A program made the position numbers and the translations under genes. Below, piece by piece: positions 52,459-62,026 of a stretch of DNA of 64,000 bases. The first letter of the stretch is position 1. Each line of letters starts with the position of its first letter. The notes under the pieces are model-generated. The model was not told the DNA's origin. It made no database searches and saw nothing but the letters and a program-made list of their open reading frames with translations. The stretch lies in NCBI RefSeq assembly GCF_900129555.1, contig NZ_FQWC01000004.1, positions 62,001 through 126,000 of the forward strand, given 5' to 3'. The stretch comes from Flavobacterium defluvii (GTDB lineage: Bacteria; Bacteroidota; Bacteroidia; Flavobacteriales; Flavobacteriaceae).

Positions 52459-52752
52459 ATGGACGGAAAGCTTAGAATTAAAATATCAATTGCCGATCGC
52501 GTTTACCCTTTAACGGTTGAACCCGCACAGGAAGAAGGCCTTAGAAGCGCCTCAAAAAAAATTGATGCTATGATTAAGCAATTCGAAGAAAGCTATGCAG
52601 TTCGCGATAAACAAGATGTATTAGCCATGTGCGCCCTGCAATTTGCATCGCAAGTGGAACAAAAACAAATTGATAACGCAATCGATGGAGAAGAAACTAT
52701 CGAAAGAATTAAAAGATTAAATACGCTTTTAGATCAATATCTCGAAAATTAA
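52459..52752 (+). CDS. zapA: Cell division protein ZapA
   Basis: The 97-residue protein has the ZapA pattern: N-terminal LRIKISIADRVYPLTVEPAQ (strand and turn), EEGLRSASKKIDAMIKQF and QDVLAMCALQFASQVEQKQ leading into the C-terminal coiled coil. ZapA bundles FtsZ filaments at the division septum. A 6S-type RNA and rny follow directly, the neighbourhood found for zapA in other flavobacteria. Confidence 0.92.
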   Translation: MDGKLRIKISIADRVYPLTVEPAQEEGLRSASKKIDAMIKQFEESYAVRDKQDVLAMCALQFASQVEQKQIDNAIDGEETIERIKRLNTLLDQYLEN

Positions 52753-52778
52753 ACGTTCTTTACATAAACTAAGATACT

Positions 52779-52940
52779 GCCTACATTAGTTCACAATTGG
52801 TAAACTCAACACTAACAATTTAGAATGAGCAAATCGTCGCTACTATAGTATGCCCAGCTTTGACCGGGAAACTTGAACAGTGAGTTAGCTCAAAACTTGT
52901 CTTTACGAGTTTATTCAAGCAATTAATGTAGGCTTTTTTT
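52779..52940 (+). ncRNA. ssrS: 6S-type RNA (6S-Flavo-like)
   Basis: The 208-bp gap between zapA and rny holds a closing stem GCCTACATTA (52779-52788) with TAATGTAGGC (52924-52933), followed by seven T. The interior is rich in paired and bulged segments, including TTGACCGGGAAACTTGAA and AGTTAGCTCAAAACTTG. 6S RNA is encoded after zapA in many bacteria, including E. coli; it mimics an open promoter and binds RNA polymerase. The position, terminator and terminal stem support the call; the exact 5' end is uncertain and no own promoter was found. Confidence 0.8.
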
Positions 52941-52961
52941 ATATATAAACCCTCAATAAAC

Positions 52962-54521
52962 ATGGACATCATAACGATCATTATTGGTATTGTAGGTATT
53001 GCGGCAGGATTTGCAATAGCTAAAATTATCGAGAAAAGTAATATTTCTAACCTAATCAAAAACGCTAAAAAAGAAGCAGCTTCTATTTTAAAAGATGCTA
53101 ATTTAGAGGCCGAAAACATAAAAAAAGATAAAATCCTTCAGGCTAAAGAGCGTTTTATCGAATTAAAATCAGAACACGAACAAGTTATTTTGGCACGCGA
53201 TAAAAAAGTAGCCGAAGTAGAAAAACGAGTACGTGATAAAGAATCTCAGGTTTCTAACGAACTTTCTAAAGCGAAAAAAGTAAATGACGATTTTGAAGCT
53301 AAAACAGCTGAGTACAACAACAAAATTGAAATTTTAGACAAAAAACAAGCTGAAGTAGACAAATTACACAAAAGTCAACTACAGCAGCTTGAAGTAATTT
53401 CCGGCCTTTCTGCAGAAGAAGCAAAAGAGCAATTGGTTGAAGGTTTAAAAGCCGAAGCTAAAAGCAAAGCAATGTCTCATATACAGGAAACTATTGAAGA
53501 GGCAAAACTTACTGCACAGCAGGAAGCTAAAAAAATTATCATCAACACCATTCAAAGAGTCGGAACAGAAGAAGCGGTAGAAAACTGCGTTTCTGTTTTC
53601 AACATCGAATCTGATGATGTAAAAGGTCGTATTATTGGTCGTGAAGGTCGTAACATTAGAGCGCTTGAAGCCGCAACCGGTGTTGAAATCATAGTTGATG
53701 ATACACCAGAAGCTATTATCCTTTCTTGTTTTGATCCTGTTCGTAGAGAAATTGCCCGTTTGTCTTTACACAAATTAGTTACTGACGGACGTATTCACCC
53801 AGCTCGTATCGAAGAAGTTGTTGCCAAAACCGCTAAACAAATCGACGATGAAATTATCGAAGTTGGAAAACGTACAGTTATCGATTTAGGAATTCACGGT
53901 TTACACCCAGAGTTAATTAAAGTTGTAGGTAGAATGAAATATCGTTCTTCTTATGGACAAAACCTGCTACAGCACTCCAGAGAAGTTTCTAAACTTTGCG
54001 GTATCATGGCAGCTGAATTAGGTTTAAACGTAAAACTGGCAAAAAGAGCTGGTTTACTTCATGATATTGGAAAAGTGCCGGATACTGAAAGTGATTTACC
54101 ACACGCATTATTAGGTATGCAGTGGGCTGAGAAATACGGCGAAAAAGACGAAGTATGTAATGCTATTGGAGCGCACCACGACGAGATTGAAATGAAATCT
54201 TTATTATCTCCAATCGTTCAGGTTTGTGATGCTATTTCGGGAGCAAGACCAGGAGCAAGACGTCAGGTACTTGATTCATACATTCAGCGTTTGAAAGACC
54301 TTGAAGATGTAGCTTATGGTTTTAGCGGAGTTAAAAATGCCTATGCAATTCAGGCAGGTAGAGAACTTCGTGTAATTGTAGAAAGTGAAAAAGTTTCTGA
54401 TGATAATGCAGCAAACTTATCATTTGAAATTTCACAAAAAATCCAAACTGAAATGACATATCCGGGTCAGGTAAAAGTTACTGTAATCAGAGAAACAAGA
54501 GCAGTAAATATTGCAAAATAA
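52962..54521 (+). CDS. rny: Ribonuclease Y
   Basis: The 519-residue membrane-anchored endoribonuclease initiates mRNA decay. It has an N-terminal membrane helix ([20 protein letters not shown]), a long Lys/Glu-rich coiled coil (~30-200), a KH domain ([20 protein letters not shown], ~210-275) and an HD domain ([19 protein letters not shown] and [10 protein letters not shown], with the HD metal ligands). The C-terminal region ([20 protein letters not shown]) is also typical. Length matches the family. It ends at a terminator shared with the convergent histidine kinase. Confidence 0.95.
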   Translation: MDIITIIIGIVGIAAGFAIAKIIEKSNISNLIKNAKKEAASILKDANLEAENIKKDKILQAKERFIELKSEHEQVILARDKKVAEVEKRVRDKESQVSNELSKAKKVNDDFEAKTAEYNNKIEILDKKQAEVDKLHKSQLQQLEVISGLSAEEAKEQLVEGLKAEAKSKAMSHIQETIEEAKLTAQQEAKKIIINTIQRVGTEEAVENCVSVFNIESDDVKGRIIGREGRNIRALEAATGVEIIVDDTPEAIILSCFDPVRREIARLSLHKLVTDGRIHPARIEEVVAKTAKQIDDEIIEVGKRTVIDLGIHGLHPELIKVVGRMKYRSSYGQNLLQHSREVSKLCGIMAAELGLNVKLAKRAGLLHDIGKVPDTESDLPHALLGMQWAEKYGEKDEVCNAIGAHHDEIEMKSLLSPIVQVCDAISGARPGARRQVLDSYIQRLKDLEDVAYGFSGVKNAYAIQAGRELRVIVESEKVSDDNAANLSFEISQKIQTEMTYPGQVKVTVIRETRAVNIAK

Positions 54522-54536
54522 TTTCTCATTGTTATA

Positions 54537-54568
54537 AAAAAAAGGCTGTCAATAGACAGCTTTTTTAT
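54537..54568. terminator. Terminator between rny and the histidine kinase
   Basis: GGCTGTC-AATA-GACAGC is followed by six T and preceded by a run of A, so it can act on both strands. Confidence 0.8.
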
Positions 54569-54580
54569 TGCCTTTATATT

Positions 54581-56101
54581 TTAGAGATCATTAAAAACGA
54601 TTTTAAAACTCGTTCCCACCCCAACTTCACTTTCAACAGAAACTGTTCCTTTCATGGCTTCTATTTGATTTCTGGTAATATACAAACCTATTCCGCGCGC
54701 TTCCTGATGTTTGTGAAAAGTTTTATACATTCCAAATAATAAATCGCCATAAACTTTTAAATCGATTCCTAAACCATTATCGGTAATTTTCAAAGATTTA
54801 TAACCTTCAGGTTCAATTCCAAAATCAAATACAATAACAGGATCACGATCAGGATGCGCATATTTTATGGCATTTGTTGTAAAATTCAGCAAAACACTTT
54901 CCAGATAAGCCGGATTAAAATTAATCGTCAAATACTGCGGAACGTTATTGATAATTGTAACCTTCTTTTGATTATCATATCCTTTTATAGTTGAAATTGT
55001 TTTTTCGATGTATTCATGAAGTTTTAACGGTACAACGGCAATATTAATATTGCTCTGTGTTTTTACGATCTGAGTTAAATTAGAAATTGTCTCATTTAAA
55101 TCATTTGAAACTGTTCTTAGATGTTCCAGCATTTCAGCAACCGTTCCTTTATCTTTATCTTCATCGATAAAATCCAGAATTGACTTTATATTTCCGGCCT
55201 GAGTATTTAAATTATGCGAAACAATATGTGAAAAATTAAGCAGACGACTGTTTTGATCGCTGTATAATTTCATTGTTTTTAAAAGCTCTAATTCTTTTTC
55301 TTTTTGAAGAGAGATATCGGTATGAGTTCCAATTACACGCAAAGGTTTTCCGTTTTCATCACGATTAATAACCTTTCCTCTGTCGAGAATCCATTTATAA
55401 TTACCGGTTGAAGTCATTACACGATGGTAATTTTCATAATACGGAATCTTATTGTCAAAATGTTCTCTGATATCTGAATAATATTTTGGAAGGTCATCAG
55501 GATGAACAATTTTATCCCATCGTTCAGGATCATCAAAAATATCGGCCGATTCCAGTTCTAAAATCTTTAGCGAAAGCGAAGAATAAAAAACATTATTGGT
55601 AACCATATCCCAATCCCAGATTCCAACAGTAGAAGCATCCAGAGCAAATTGAAAACGCTCTTCGGATATACGAAGTCTTTCTTCTTTATCTTTTAAATCG
55701 GTTATATCAGAAACATGTCCAAAAAAGCTGACTTTGCCATCTGGAGACAATTCTGTTTTGGCAGAAACTTTAAACCAGCGAAGTCCCTTTTTTGGCAAAA
55801 CTGCCCTAAATTCGAGCTCCCAAGGAACTATTTCTTTACGCGATTTTATTAAAGATTTGAAAAACAACTCTCTGTCCTGCTCAAAAATTCTGTCGTAAAT
55901 TATGTATTTAATATCGTCTGTAAACTCTTTTATAGAAAGCTCGAAAATTTCATCAGCAGATTTACTGACTAAGGGAAAAGTGTAACGATTATTATTATCA
56001 ATAACAAACTGGAAAAGCAAATCCGGCATTTCGGCAAATAATTTTCTGTAGAAATTATTCACCACTAAGCAATCCTCATTACTATATAAATCAAAAACCA
56101 T
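54581..56101 (-). CDS. PAS-domain sensor histidine kinase
   Basis: The 506-residue soluble kinase has two PAS-like domains (about 20-140 and 145-270; the second has WDWDMVTNNVFYSSLSLKIL and IGTHTDISLQ). The phospho-acceptor helix is SHIVSHNLNTQAGNIKSILD, with the His at about residue 298. The ATPase domain has FTTNAIKYAHPD (N box), ITDNGLGIDL (G1) and RGIGLYITRNQIEAMKG (G2). It has no membrane helix, so it senses an internal signal. The H-box lacks the usual Arg (HNLN instead of HNLR), as in several Bacteroidota kinases. No response regulator is adjacent. Confidence 0.9.
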   Translation of the reverse strand: MVFDLYSNEDCLVVNNFYRKLFAEMPDLLFQFVIDNNNRYTFPLVSKSADEIFELSIKEFTDDIKYIIYDRIFEQDRELFFKSLIKSRKEIVPWELEFRAVLPKKGLRWFKVSAKTELSPDGKVSFFGHVSDITDLKDKEERLRISEERFQFALDASTVGIWDWDMVTNNVFYSSLSLKILELESADIFDDPERWDKIVHPDDLPKYYSDIREHFDNKIPYYENYHRVMTSTGNYKWILDRGKVINRDENGKPLRVIGTHTDISLQKEKELELLKTMKLYSDQNSRLLNFSHIVSHNLNTQAGNIKSILDFIDEDKDKGTVAEMLEHLRTVSNDLNETISNLTQIVKTQSNINIAVVPLKLHEYIEKTISTIKGYDNQKKVTIINNVPQYLTINFNPAYLESVLLNFTTNAIKYAHPDRDPVIVFDFGIEPEGYKSLKITDNGLGIDLKVYGDLLFGMYKTFHKHQEARGIGLYITRNQIEAMKGTVSVESEVGVGTSFKIVFNDL

Positions 56102-56236
56102 ATGCCGCTGTTTAAGTAAATACTATTTTTGGATTTGTTTAAAATCCTTAAAATTCATTTAATTTACTTCCTTTGAATACAAATGTAATACCAAGTTAAA
56201 CTTTTTTAACTTAATAACGTTAAGTCTTACAAAAAA

Positions 56237-57133
56237 TTACTTCCTTGGATGATATGAGTGCATTACTTCTTTTAAAAAACTTCTGTCCAGATGCACATAT
56301 ATTTCGGTTGTTGTAATTGATTCGTGGCCCAGCATTAACTGAATCGATCGTAAATCGGCACCATTTTCTAATAAATGAGTTGCAAAAGAATGGCGTAAAG
56401 TGTGAGGACTAATACTTTTGTTAAGACCTATTTTTACTGCCAAATCTTTGATAATCGTAAAAATCATTGCACGCGTTAACTGATTTCCTCTTCGATTTAA
56501 GAATAAGGTATCTTCACAGCCTTTTTTTATAGTAAGGTGAACCCGAATTTCATCACGATAAATCTGAATATATTTCTGGGTTAATTTACCAATTGGCACA
56601 AAGCGCTCTTTGTTTCCTTTTCCGGTTATTTTTATAAAACCTTCATCAAAAAATAAATCAGATATTTTAAGCGAAACTAATTCTGAAACCCGCAGGCCGC
56701 AGCCGTATAATGATTCAAGAATAGCACGATTTCTTTCTCCTTCGTTACTGCTTAAATCGATTGCCGCAATAAGTGCATCGATTTCTTTTACAGATAATGT
56801 ATCAGGAAGTTTCCTGCCTGTTTTAGGACTTTCGATTAATTCCAAAGGGCTGTCATTTCGATAATCTTCAAAAACTAAATAATTAAAAAAGCTTTTCAAT
56901 CCGGAAATGATCCTTGCCTGCGAACGCGGATTGAGTTCTTTTGAAACAGAATATATAAACTGCTGGATCGTTTCATCTGTAATTTTAATAGGCGAAATAT
57001 CAATTTGATTGGCTTCTAAAAAAAGGCATAAACGCTCAATATCAAAGCTGTAATTTTCGATCGTGTTTTTAGACAAGCCTCTTTCTATACGCAGATACGA
57101 CTGATAATCTTTTATATAATTATTCCATTTCAT
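56237..57133 (-). CDS. xerD: Tyrosine recombinase XerD
   Basis: The start at 57133 (MKWNNYIKDYQ) is preferred; an in-frame ATG at 57151 is possible. The 298-residue protein has an N-terminal SAM-like core-binding domain (LRIERGLSKNTIENYSFDIE) and a C-terminal catalytic domain. The catalytic residues are visible: Arg in YGCGLRVSELVSL, Lys in TGKGNKERFVPIG, HxxR in SPHTLRHSFATHLL, His in LGHESITTTEIY and the nucleophilic Tyr in IYVHLD. It resolves chromosome dimers at dif with XerC and FtsK. Nothing around it suggests a phage or integron integrase. Confidence 0.94.
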   Translation of the reverse strand: MKWNNYIKDYQSYLRIERGLSKNTIENYSFDIERLCLFLEANQIDISPIKITDETIQQFIYSVSKELNPRSQARIISGLKSFFNYLVFEDYRNDSPLELIESPKTGRKLPDTLSVKEIDALIAAIDLSSNEGERNRAILESLYGCGLRVSELVSLKISDLFFDEGFIKITGKGNKERFVPIGKLTQKYIQIYRDEIRVHLTIKKGCEDTLFLNRRGNQLTRAMIFTIIKDLAVKIGLNKSISPHTLRHSFATHLLENGADLRSIQLMLGHESITTTEIYVHLDRSFLKEVMHSYHPRK

Positions 57134-57160
57134 ATTTACAAAGTAAAACATTTTTGAGCA

Positions 57161-57192
57161 TAAAAAAACCTTCCTGAAGAGGGAAGGTTTTT
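57161..57192 (-). terminator. Terminator of the minus-strand barrel gene
   Basis: AAAAACCTTCC / GGAAGGTTTTT with plus-strand A residues before the stem. It lies directly upstream of xerD. Confidence 0.85.
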
Positions 57193-57214
57193 AGAGTATT
57201 TTAAAATTCAGATT

Positions 57215-57790
57215 TTAGAATCTATATGCTGCCGTCAAAGCCAAAACACTATTCTTAGGACTATCTATATAATCATCAATATTGTCTGTATCATAATCTC
57301 TAACATTTGATAAACCAACGGTATAACGAATACCTACAGAAAAATTATCTGTAAAATTATATCCTGCACCAAAATTAAAGCCTAAATCGGTAGATTTGTA
57401 AGCATCTTTTACATCATTACCATCTCTTTTAGCAGAAACTAAAAATCCAAGTTGCGGACCACCTTCAACGCTAAACTGTTTTGTGATATAAAATTTTGCC
57501 AATACTGGAATATTAATATAATTTAATCTATAATCAATATCATTATTATTTCCAATAGCATCAAACGACGCACCCTGAGCAGAAAATAAAAGTTCTGGCT
57601 GAATAGATAACCTTTCGATAACTTTTATCTCTGCAAAACCACCAACTTGAAAACCTATTAATGCATTTGAGTCATTATCTCCACTAAAATTTGTGATGTT
57701 AAGACCTCCTTTTACTCCAAATCTTGTTTGCTGTGCATTAGCAAAGCCAAATGCCAAAACGGCAATAGTTGTTAAAATAACTTTCTTCAT
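57215..57790 (-). CDS. PorT-family outer-membrane beta-barrel protein, copy 1
   Basis: The 191-residue protein has a signal peptide ending FANAQQ and an eight-strand-type barrel (RFGVKGGLNITNFSGDNDSN, LSIQPELLFSAQGASFD, INIPVLAKFYITKQFSVEGG, VLALTAAYRF end). It is paralogous to the protein at 58239, and the two are divergently transcribed from a 448-bp intergenic region. Function unknown; small barrels of this type are abundant in the flavobacterial outer membrane. Confidence 0.87.
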   Translation of the reverse strand: MKKVILTTIAVLAFGFANAQQTRFGVKGGLNITNFSGDNDSNALIGFQVGGFAEIKVIERLSIQPELLFSAQGASFDAIGNNNDIDYRLNYINIPVLAKFYITKQFSVEGGPQLGFLVSAKRDGNDVKDAYKSTDLGFNFGAGYNFTDNFSVGIRYTVGLSNVRDYDTDNIDDYIDSPKNSVLALTAAYRF

Positions 57791-57823
57791 TGTTAAATTT
57801 GTTTTGGATTAAATTTTAATAAC

Positions 57824-57831
57824 CAAATATA
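57824..57831 (-). promoter_or_regulatory. -7 promoter box of barrel gene copy 1
   Basis: TATATTTG on the minus strand, 34 bp upstream of the start. Confidence 0.5.
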
Positions 57832-58185
57832 AATATATTCTTCTTAAAAAATCATTTTGAATTTAACAAATAAAATAGTATTAAGCGTATAAATTGTTAA
57901 ATCAACATAAATTTACCTTTAAAATACCTTATTATTAGAACAAGAATCTTTATAAAACTAACTACACCTTTTTTAAAAACATATTTACATAAGATTATAC
58001 TTGTAAAAAAGAATTTTAACAAATAATTAAAATGTTAGAATAAGAAAGAAATACATTACAAATATCGAGTTGATTTTCAGTATTTTAAAACTAAAATCAT
58101 TAATTTAGGCATATAAAACCTTAAAAAAGTGTGAATTTTAATAATGATTGAAAGATCGATATAAAACAATAAATTCAAATTAATG

Positions 58186-58193
58186 TAGTTTTG
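58186..58193 (+). promoter_or_regulatory. -7 promoter box of barrel gene copy 2
   Basis: TAGTTTTG, 45 bp upstream of the ATG at 58239. It overlaps an upstream TTG that would be an alternative start, which argues against that start. Confidence 0.5.
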
Positions 58194-58238
58194 AACTATA
58201 GAATAACATTTAAATACCAAACACTAAAAAACATTTTT

Positions 58239-58799
58239 ATGAAGAAAATACTTTTAGCAGCTGTATTGTTCATTGCAACAACAGCTACAATCCAAGCACA
58301 ATTATTACAAATTGGAGTTAAGGCGGGGGTAAACTTTGCAAGTCAAACAGGAGATGCAAGTTTAAACGGCGTGGCATTCGATAAAGACGGAATCACTAGC
58401 TATCATGCAGGTCTAGTAGCTGAACTTAAATTATTGGATAAATTTTCTATTCAGCCGGAGCTTTTATACTCGACTCAAGGAGCAACTTATAAAAATGCAG
58501 TTGAAGAATTTAAAAATGAATTAGGTTATTTATCTATACCAGTAATGGCTAAAATTTATTTAAACAACAGTTTTAGTTTAGAAGTTGGGCCACAAGCTTC
58601 ATTTTTATTGAGTAACAAAAAACAATTTGATGTAGAAGATCCTAATACTTTTGATTTTGCAGTTAATGCCGGTTTAGGAGTCAAATTAACTAAAAACATT
58701 TTCCTTCAGGGACGTTATAGTTTAGGATTAACAGAAGTTTCGAAAAATGCTGATGTTAAAAACTCAACTGTTCAAATTTCCGCTGGATTCCTGTTCTAA
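58239..58799 (+). CDS. PorT-family outer-membrane beta-barrel protein, copy 2
   Basis: The start at 58239 (MKKILLAAVLFIATTATIQA) gives a clear signal peptide. The 186-residue protein shows the same barrel pattern as the divergent neighbour (GVKAGVNFASQTGD, FSIQPELLYSTQGATYKNAV, YLSIPVMAKIYLNNSFSLEV, ending VQISAGFLF). A terminator hairpin follows. The pair sits between xerD and aroQ. Confidence 0.88.
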   Translation: MKKILLAAVLFIATTATIQAQLLQIGVKAGVNFASQTGDASLNGVAFDKDGITSYHAGLVAELKLLDKFSIQPELLYSTQGATYKNAVEEFKNELGYLSIPVMAKIYLNNSFSLEVGPQASFLLSNKKQFDVEDPNTFDFAVNAGLGVKLTKNIFLQGRYSLGLTEVSKNADVKNSTVQISAGFLF

Positions 58800-58820
58800 A
58801 AAATATCACATACTTTTACA

Positions 58821-58852
58821 AAAACCGGTCTATTAATTAGAGCGGTTTTTTT
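58821..58852 (+). terminator. Terminator of barrel gene copy 2
   Basis: AAAACCG / CGGTTTT enclosing TCTA-TTAAT-TAGA, with a T-run. Confidence 0.8.
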
Positions 58853-58923
58853 ATTTTTACAGAATACAATGACAATTGCAAAAATCAACAGCAATGTCAA
58901 TATTTCAATAAATAATTTTAAAT

Positions 58924-59337
58924 ATGAAAATCTGCATTATCAACGGACCCAATTTAAATCTTTTAGGAAAACGTGAGCCTGAAGTATACGGAAGCCAGAC
59001 TTTTGAAGATTATTTTGAAACGTTGAAACAAAAATTTCCGAACATTGAACTTTCTTATTACCAAAGTAATATTGAAGGAGAACTGATTGGGAAAATTCAG
59101 GAAGTTGGTTTTTCATTTGATGGAATTATTTTAAATGCCGGAGCTTACACACATACTTCTATAGGTTTAGGCGACGCTATGAAAGCGGTTACAACTCCTG
59201 TAATCGAAGTGCATATTTCTAATACGTATGCCCGCGAGAGTTTCAGGCATCAATCGTATTTATCAGGAAATGCAAAAGGTGTTATATTAGGATTTGGCTT
59301 AAAAAGCTACGAATTGGCCATTCAGTCATTTTTATAA
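58924..59337 (+). CDS. aroQ: Type II 3-dehydroquinate dehydratase
   Basis: The 137-residue enzyme converts 3-dehydroquinate to 3-dehydroshikimate in the shikimate pathway. It starts MKICIINGPNLNLLGKREPE. The active-site Tyr is in PEVYGSQTF, followed by LSYYQSNIEGELIGKIQE, the LNAGAYTHTSIGLGDA loop and VIEVHISNTYARESFRH. Length and motifs are standard for the dodecameric type II class. It lies beside xerD in many flavobacteria; here two barrel genes lie between them. Confidence 0.96.
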   Translation: MKICIINGPNLNLLGKREPEVYGSQTFEDYFETLKQKFPNIELSYYQSNIEGELIGKIQEVGFSFDGIILNAGAYTHTSIGLGDAMKAVTTPVIEVHISNTYARESFRHQSYLSGNAKGVILGFGLKSYELAIQSFL

Positions 59338-59407
59338 ACCTTATTTAACAAATTATTAATAGGATCGTTTTTTGAGTTGTTTTATTTTTATAAGACAAAT
59401 TACTCGC

Positions 59408-61897
59408 ATGAAAAACGTTATACTGCTCGCCATTTTATTTTTTTCAATTTCCAATTTCGCCCAAATCAAAGGAACAGTAACCGATGAAAAAGGAAATCCA
59501 TTGCCGTTTGTTTCTATTTTTGAAGAAGGAACTTATCGCGGTACAACTTCAAATGAGCAGGGACAATACCAGCTTCAAGTAAAAGAAATAGGTAGAAACA
59601 AAATCGTTTTTCAATATCTTGGATTTAAAACACAAAAAATAACGGTTTCTGCAGAATCAAAAACAATAATTTTGGATGTTAAAATGCAGGAAGAAAGTTT
59701 TGCATTAAATGAAGTCGTTATTGATCCAAAAAATAATCCTGCTAATGCAATTATTAAAAGTGCAATTGCAAACCGAAAAGAAAACTCTGAAAAAACGGCT
59801 CGATTTACAGCCGATTTTTATTCGAAAGGAATTCTAAAAGTAAAAGATTTACCAAAGAAAATTTTAGGTCAGAAAATTGATCTTGGCCCTGATTTATCTT
59901 CAAACTTAGATTCTACCGGAACCGGAATTTTATATTTATCCGAAACCATCTCAAAAGTTTCGTATCAAAAACCGGATAAATTAAAAGAAACTATAATCGC
60001 TTCCAAAATTTCGGGAAACAACAAAGGTTTTAGCTATAATACTGCCGCTTTATCTACTTATGATTTTTATGATAATACATTAGAATTTGATGTAAACCTT
60101 ATATCTCCTATTGCCGGAAATGCTTTTAGTTATTACAAATATAAACTCGAAGGAAGTTTTTATGATGATAACAAACAGCAGATTTACAAAATTAAAGTCA
60201 CTCCAAAACGAGATAAAGAACCCGTTTTTGAAGGTTACATTTATATTGTTGATGACAGTTTTGCCATTTATGCTATAGATTTTGACATAAAAGGCTACCG
60301 AATGAAAAATGAATTTACTGAGGTTATGAACTTAAAACAAAGCTTTAGTTATAATACAAAAAACAAAATCTGGTCAAAAAATGCACAGACACTTTCTTTT
60401 AGTGCCGGCGGTTTTGGAATAAAATTTTCGGGTCAGTTTAATTATGTTTATTCTAATTATGAATTCCCGGAAACTTTCGCCAAGAAAATTTTTGGAAACG
60501 AAATTGTTGCTTTTGATTTGAATGCGAATAAAAAAGATGATTCTTATTGGAATGAAATCCGCCCTATTCCATTAACGCTTGAGGAAAGTGCTGATTACAC
60601 AAAAAAAGACAGTCTGCAAACGATTAGAAAATCAAAAAAATATACCGATTCGATTGATGCTAAGAACAATAAATTTAGAATAATAGACTTTTTAAGAGGT
60701 TACGATTACAAAAATACTTTTGAAAAATATTCTTTTAAATATGAAGGCTTATTGAATTTGACTTCTTTGAGTTTTAATACAGTTCAGGGTTTTAATCTGG
60801 ATTCTGGTTTTTCATTTAAAAAATGGAATGAAGAAACCGGAAAAAGCACTTCGATAAGTACTACATTTAATTATGGTTTTTCAGATCAACGTTTTCGAGC
60901 TATTGGTGAATTTAGTCATCGTTTTAATGCAATAAATTATGCCACAATTTCGGCTTCGGGCGGAACAAAAACGGCTCAGTTTAACAGCACCGAACCCATT
61001 ACAAAATTTGTCAATTCTATAAGTTCTTTATTTTTTAAAGATAATTATATGAAATTGTACAATCTTGAATTTGTTCAGATTAATTATGCTCAGGACATTG
61101 CAAATGGAATAAATTTAAATGCAAAAGTAGCGTATGAACAGCGAAAACCACTTTTCAATACAACTGATTATTCTTTCTTTAAAAGAGATGATATTTATTC
61201 ATCCAATAATCCGCTGGCTCCTGATGATTTTAGCACTCCGGCTTTTAGTCAGCATCATTTGATGAAAGCCAATGTGAATTTCAGAATTAATTTTGGAAAC
61301 AAATATATTTCAAGACCAGACGGCAGATATAATTTTAAGGATGAAAAATACCCGACTGTATTTCTGGCTTTTGAAAAAGCTTTTGCAGCAAGTGAGAAAA
61401 ACTATGATTTTGAGCGCATTGGAGCCGCAGTTCAATATGACTTAAAACTAGACAACAAAGGCCTTTTGGGAATGAACTTTAAAGCAGGTAAATTCTTTAA
61501 TGCCGAAAATATTTCGTTTATAGATTACAGGCATTTCAACGGAAACCAAACACACATTGGCACAACCGATCGCTATTTGAATGTTTTCAACTTAATGCCG
61601 TATTATACAAACAGTACAAATGACAGCTATTTTGAAATGCATCTGGAACATAACGATATGGGATTTGTAACGAATAAAATTCCTTTAATTAACCTTTTAA
61701 AATCAACAATGAATCTTGGATTTCATTCGCTGGCAATTCCAGACAGAAAACCTTATACAGAGTTTACAGTTGGTTTAGACAATTTAGGTTTCGGAAAATT
61801 TAAACTATTTAGAATCGATTACGTACATTCTTATCAAGGCGGAATTCAGCAGAATGGTGTTGTTTTTGGATTGAAGATTTTGAATGTGCTTAATTAA
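59408..61897 (+). CDS. DUF5686 outer-membrane protein with carboxypeptidase-like domain
   Basis: The start at 59408 (MKNVILLAILFFSISNFAQ) gives a signal peptide; an in-frame upstream start at 59372 was rejected. The 829-residue protein has an N-terminal carboxypeptidase-regulatory-like domain (IKGTVTDEKGNPLPFVSIFE) and a long C-terminal DUF5686 region predicted to form a beta-barrel (YINFGNKYISRPDG-like strands, LEHNDMGFVTNKIPLIN, FRIDYVHSYQGGIQQNG, end GVVFGLKIL). The family is common in Bacteroidota and of unknown function. It has no TonB plug. Confidence 0.9.
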   Translation: MKNVILLAILFFSISNFAQIKGTVTDEKGNPLPFVSIFEEGTYRGTTSNEQGQYQLQVKEIGRNKIVFQYLGFKTQKITVSAESKTIILDVKMQEESFALNEVVIDPKNNPANAIIKSAIANRKENSEKTARFTADFYSKGILKVKDLPKKILGQKIDLGPDLSSNLDSTGTGILYLSETISKVSYQKPDKLKETIIASKISGNNKGFSYNTAALSTYDFYDNTLEFDVNLISPIAGNAFSYYKYKLEGSFYDDNKQQIYKIKVTPKRDKEPVFEGYIYIVDDSFAIYAIDFDIKGYRMKNEFTEVMNLKQSFSYNTKNKIWSKNAQTLSFSAGGFGIKFSGQFNYVYSNYEFPETFAKKIFGNEIVAFDLNANKKDDSYWNEIRPIPLTLEESADYTKKDSLQTIRKSKKYTDSIDAKNNKFRIIDFLRGYDYKNTFEKYSFKYEGLLNLTSLSFNTVQGFNLDSGFSFKKWNEETGKSTSISTTFNYGFSDQRFRAIGEFSHRFNAINYATISASGGTKTAQFNSTEPITKFVNSISSLFFKDNYMKLYNLEFVQINYAQDIANGINLNAKVAYEQRKPLFNTTDYSFFKRDDIYSSNNPLAPDDFSTPAFSQHHLMKANVNFRINFGNKYISRPDGRYNFKDEKYPTVFLAFEKAFAASEKNYDFERIGAAVQYDLKLDNKGLLGMNFKAGKFFNAENISFIDYRHFNGNQTHIGTTDRYLNVFNLMPYYTNSTNDSYFEMHLEHNDMGFVTNKIPLINLLKSTMNLGFHSLAIPDRKPYTEFTVGLDNLGFGKFKLFRIDYVHSYQGGIQQNGVVFGLKILNVLN

Positions 61898-61898
61898 G

Positions 61899-62026
61899 AT
61901 ACTAAGGTTCTGAGGTTCTAAGATGCTAAGATTTCTCTTTGTCAAAGTTTAAACTTTGACAAAGATTTTAAATTGCTATGCTTAAATCTGCGAAAAAAAT
62001 CTTAGCATCTTAGAACCTTAGCATCT
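61899..62026. repeat. CTAAG-type palindromic element, copy C
   Basis: The left arm GATACTAAGGTTCTGAGGTT, continuing CTAAGATGCTAAGAT (61899-61933), and the right arm ATCTTAGCATCTTAGAACCT, continuing TAGCATCT (61999-62026), are inverted copies with a small gap. A 14-bp perfect palindrome CTTTGTCAAAGTTT / AAACTTTGACAAAG lies inside (61937-61964), then AATCTGCGAAAA as in copy A. It separates two convergent genes and could terminate both. Confidence 0.85.

Larger units (their letters stand above)
57791..58238. other. Gene-free divergent region between two barrel genes
   Basis: This 448-bp stretch is very AT-rich and has no open frame of interest on either strand. It holds one -7 box per side (57824-57831 and 58186-58193) and no convincing hairpin or repeat. 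The middle ~250 bp contain nothing identifiable. Confidence 0.6.

Noticed and set aside
56237..57133. Tyrosine recombinase as a phage or integron integrase
   Set aside because: Length, motifs and the aroQ neighbourhood fit chromosomal XerD; no phage genes, attachment repeats or cassette array are present.
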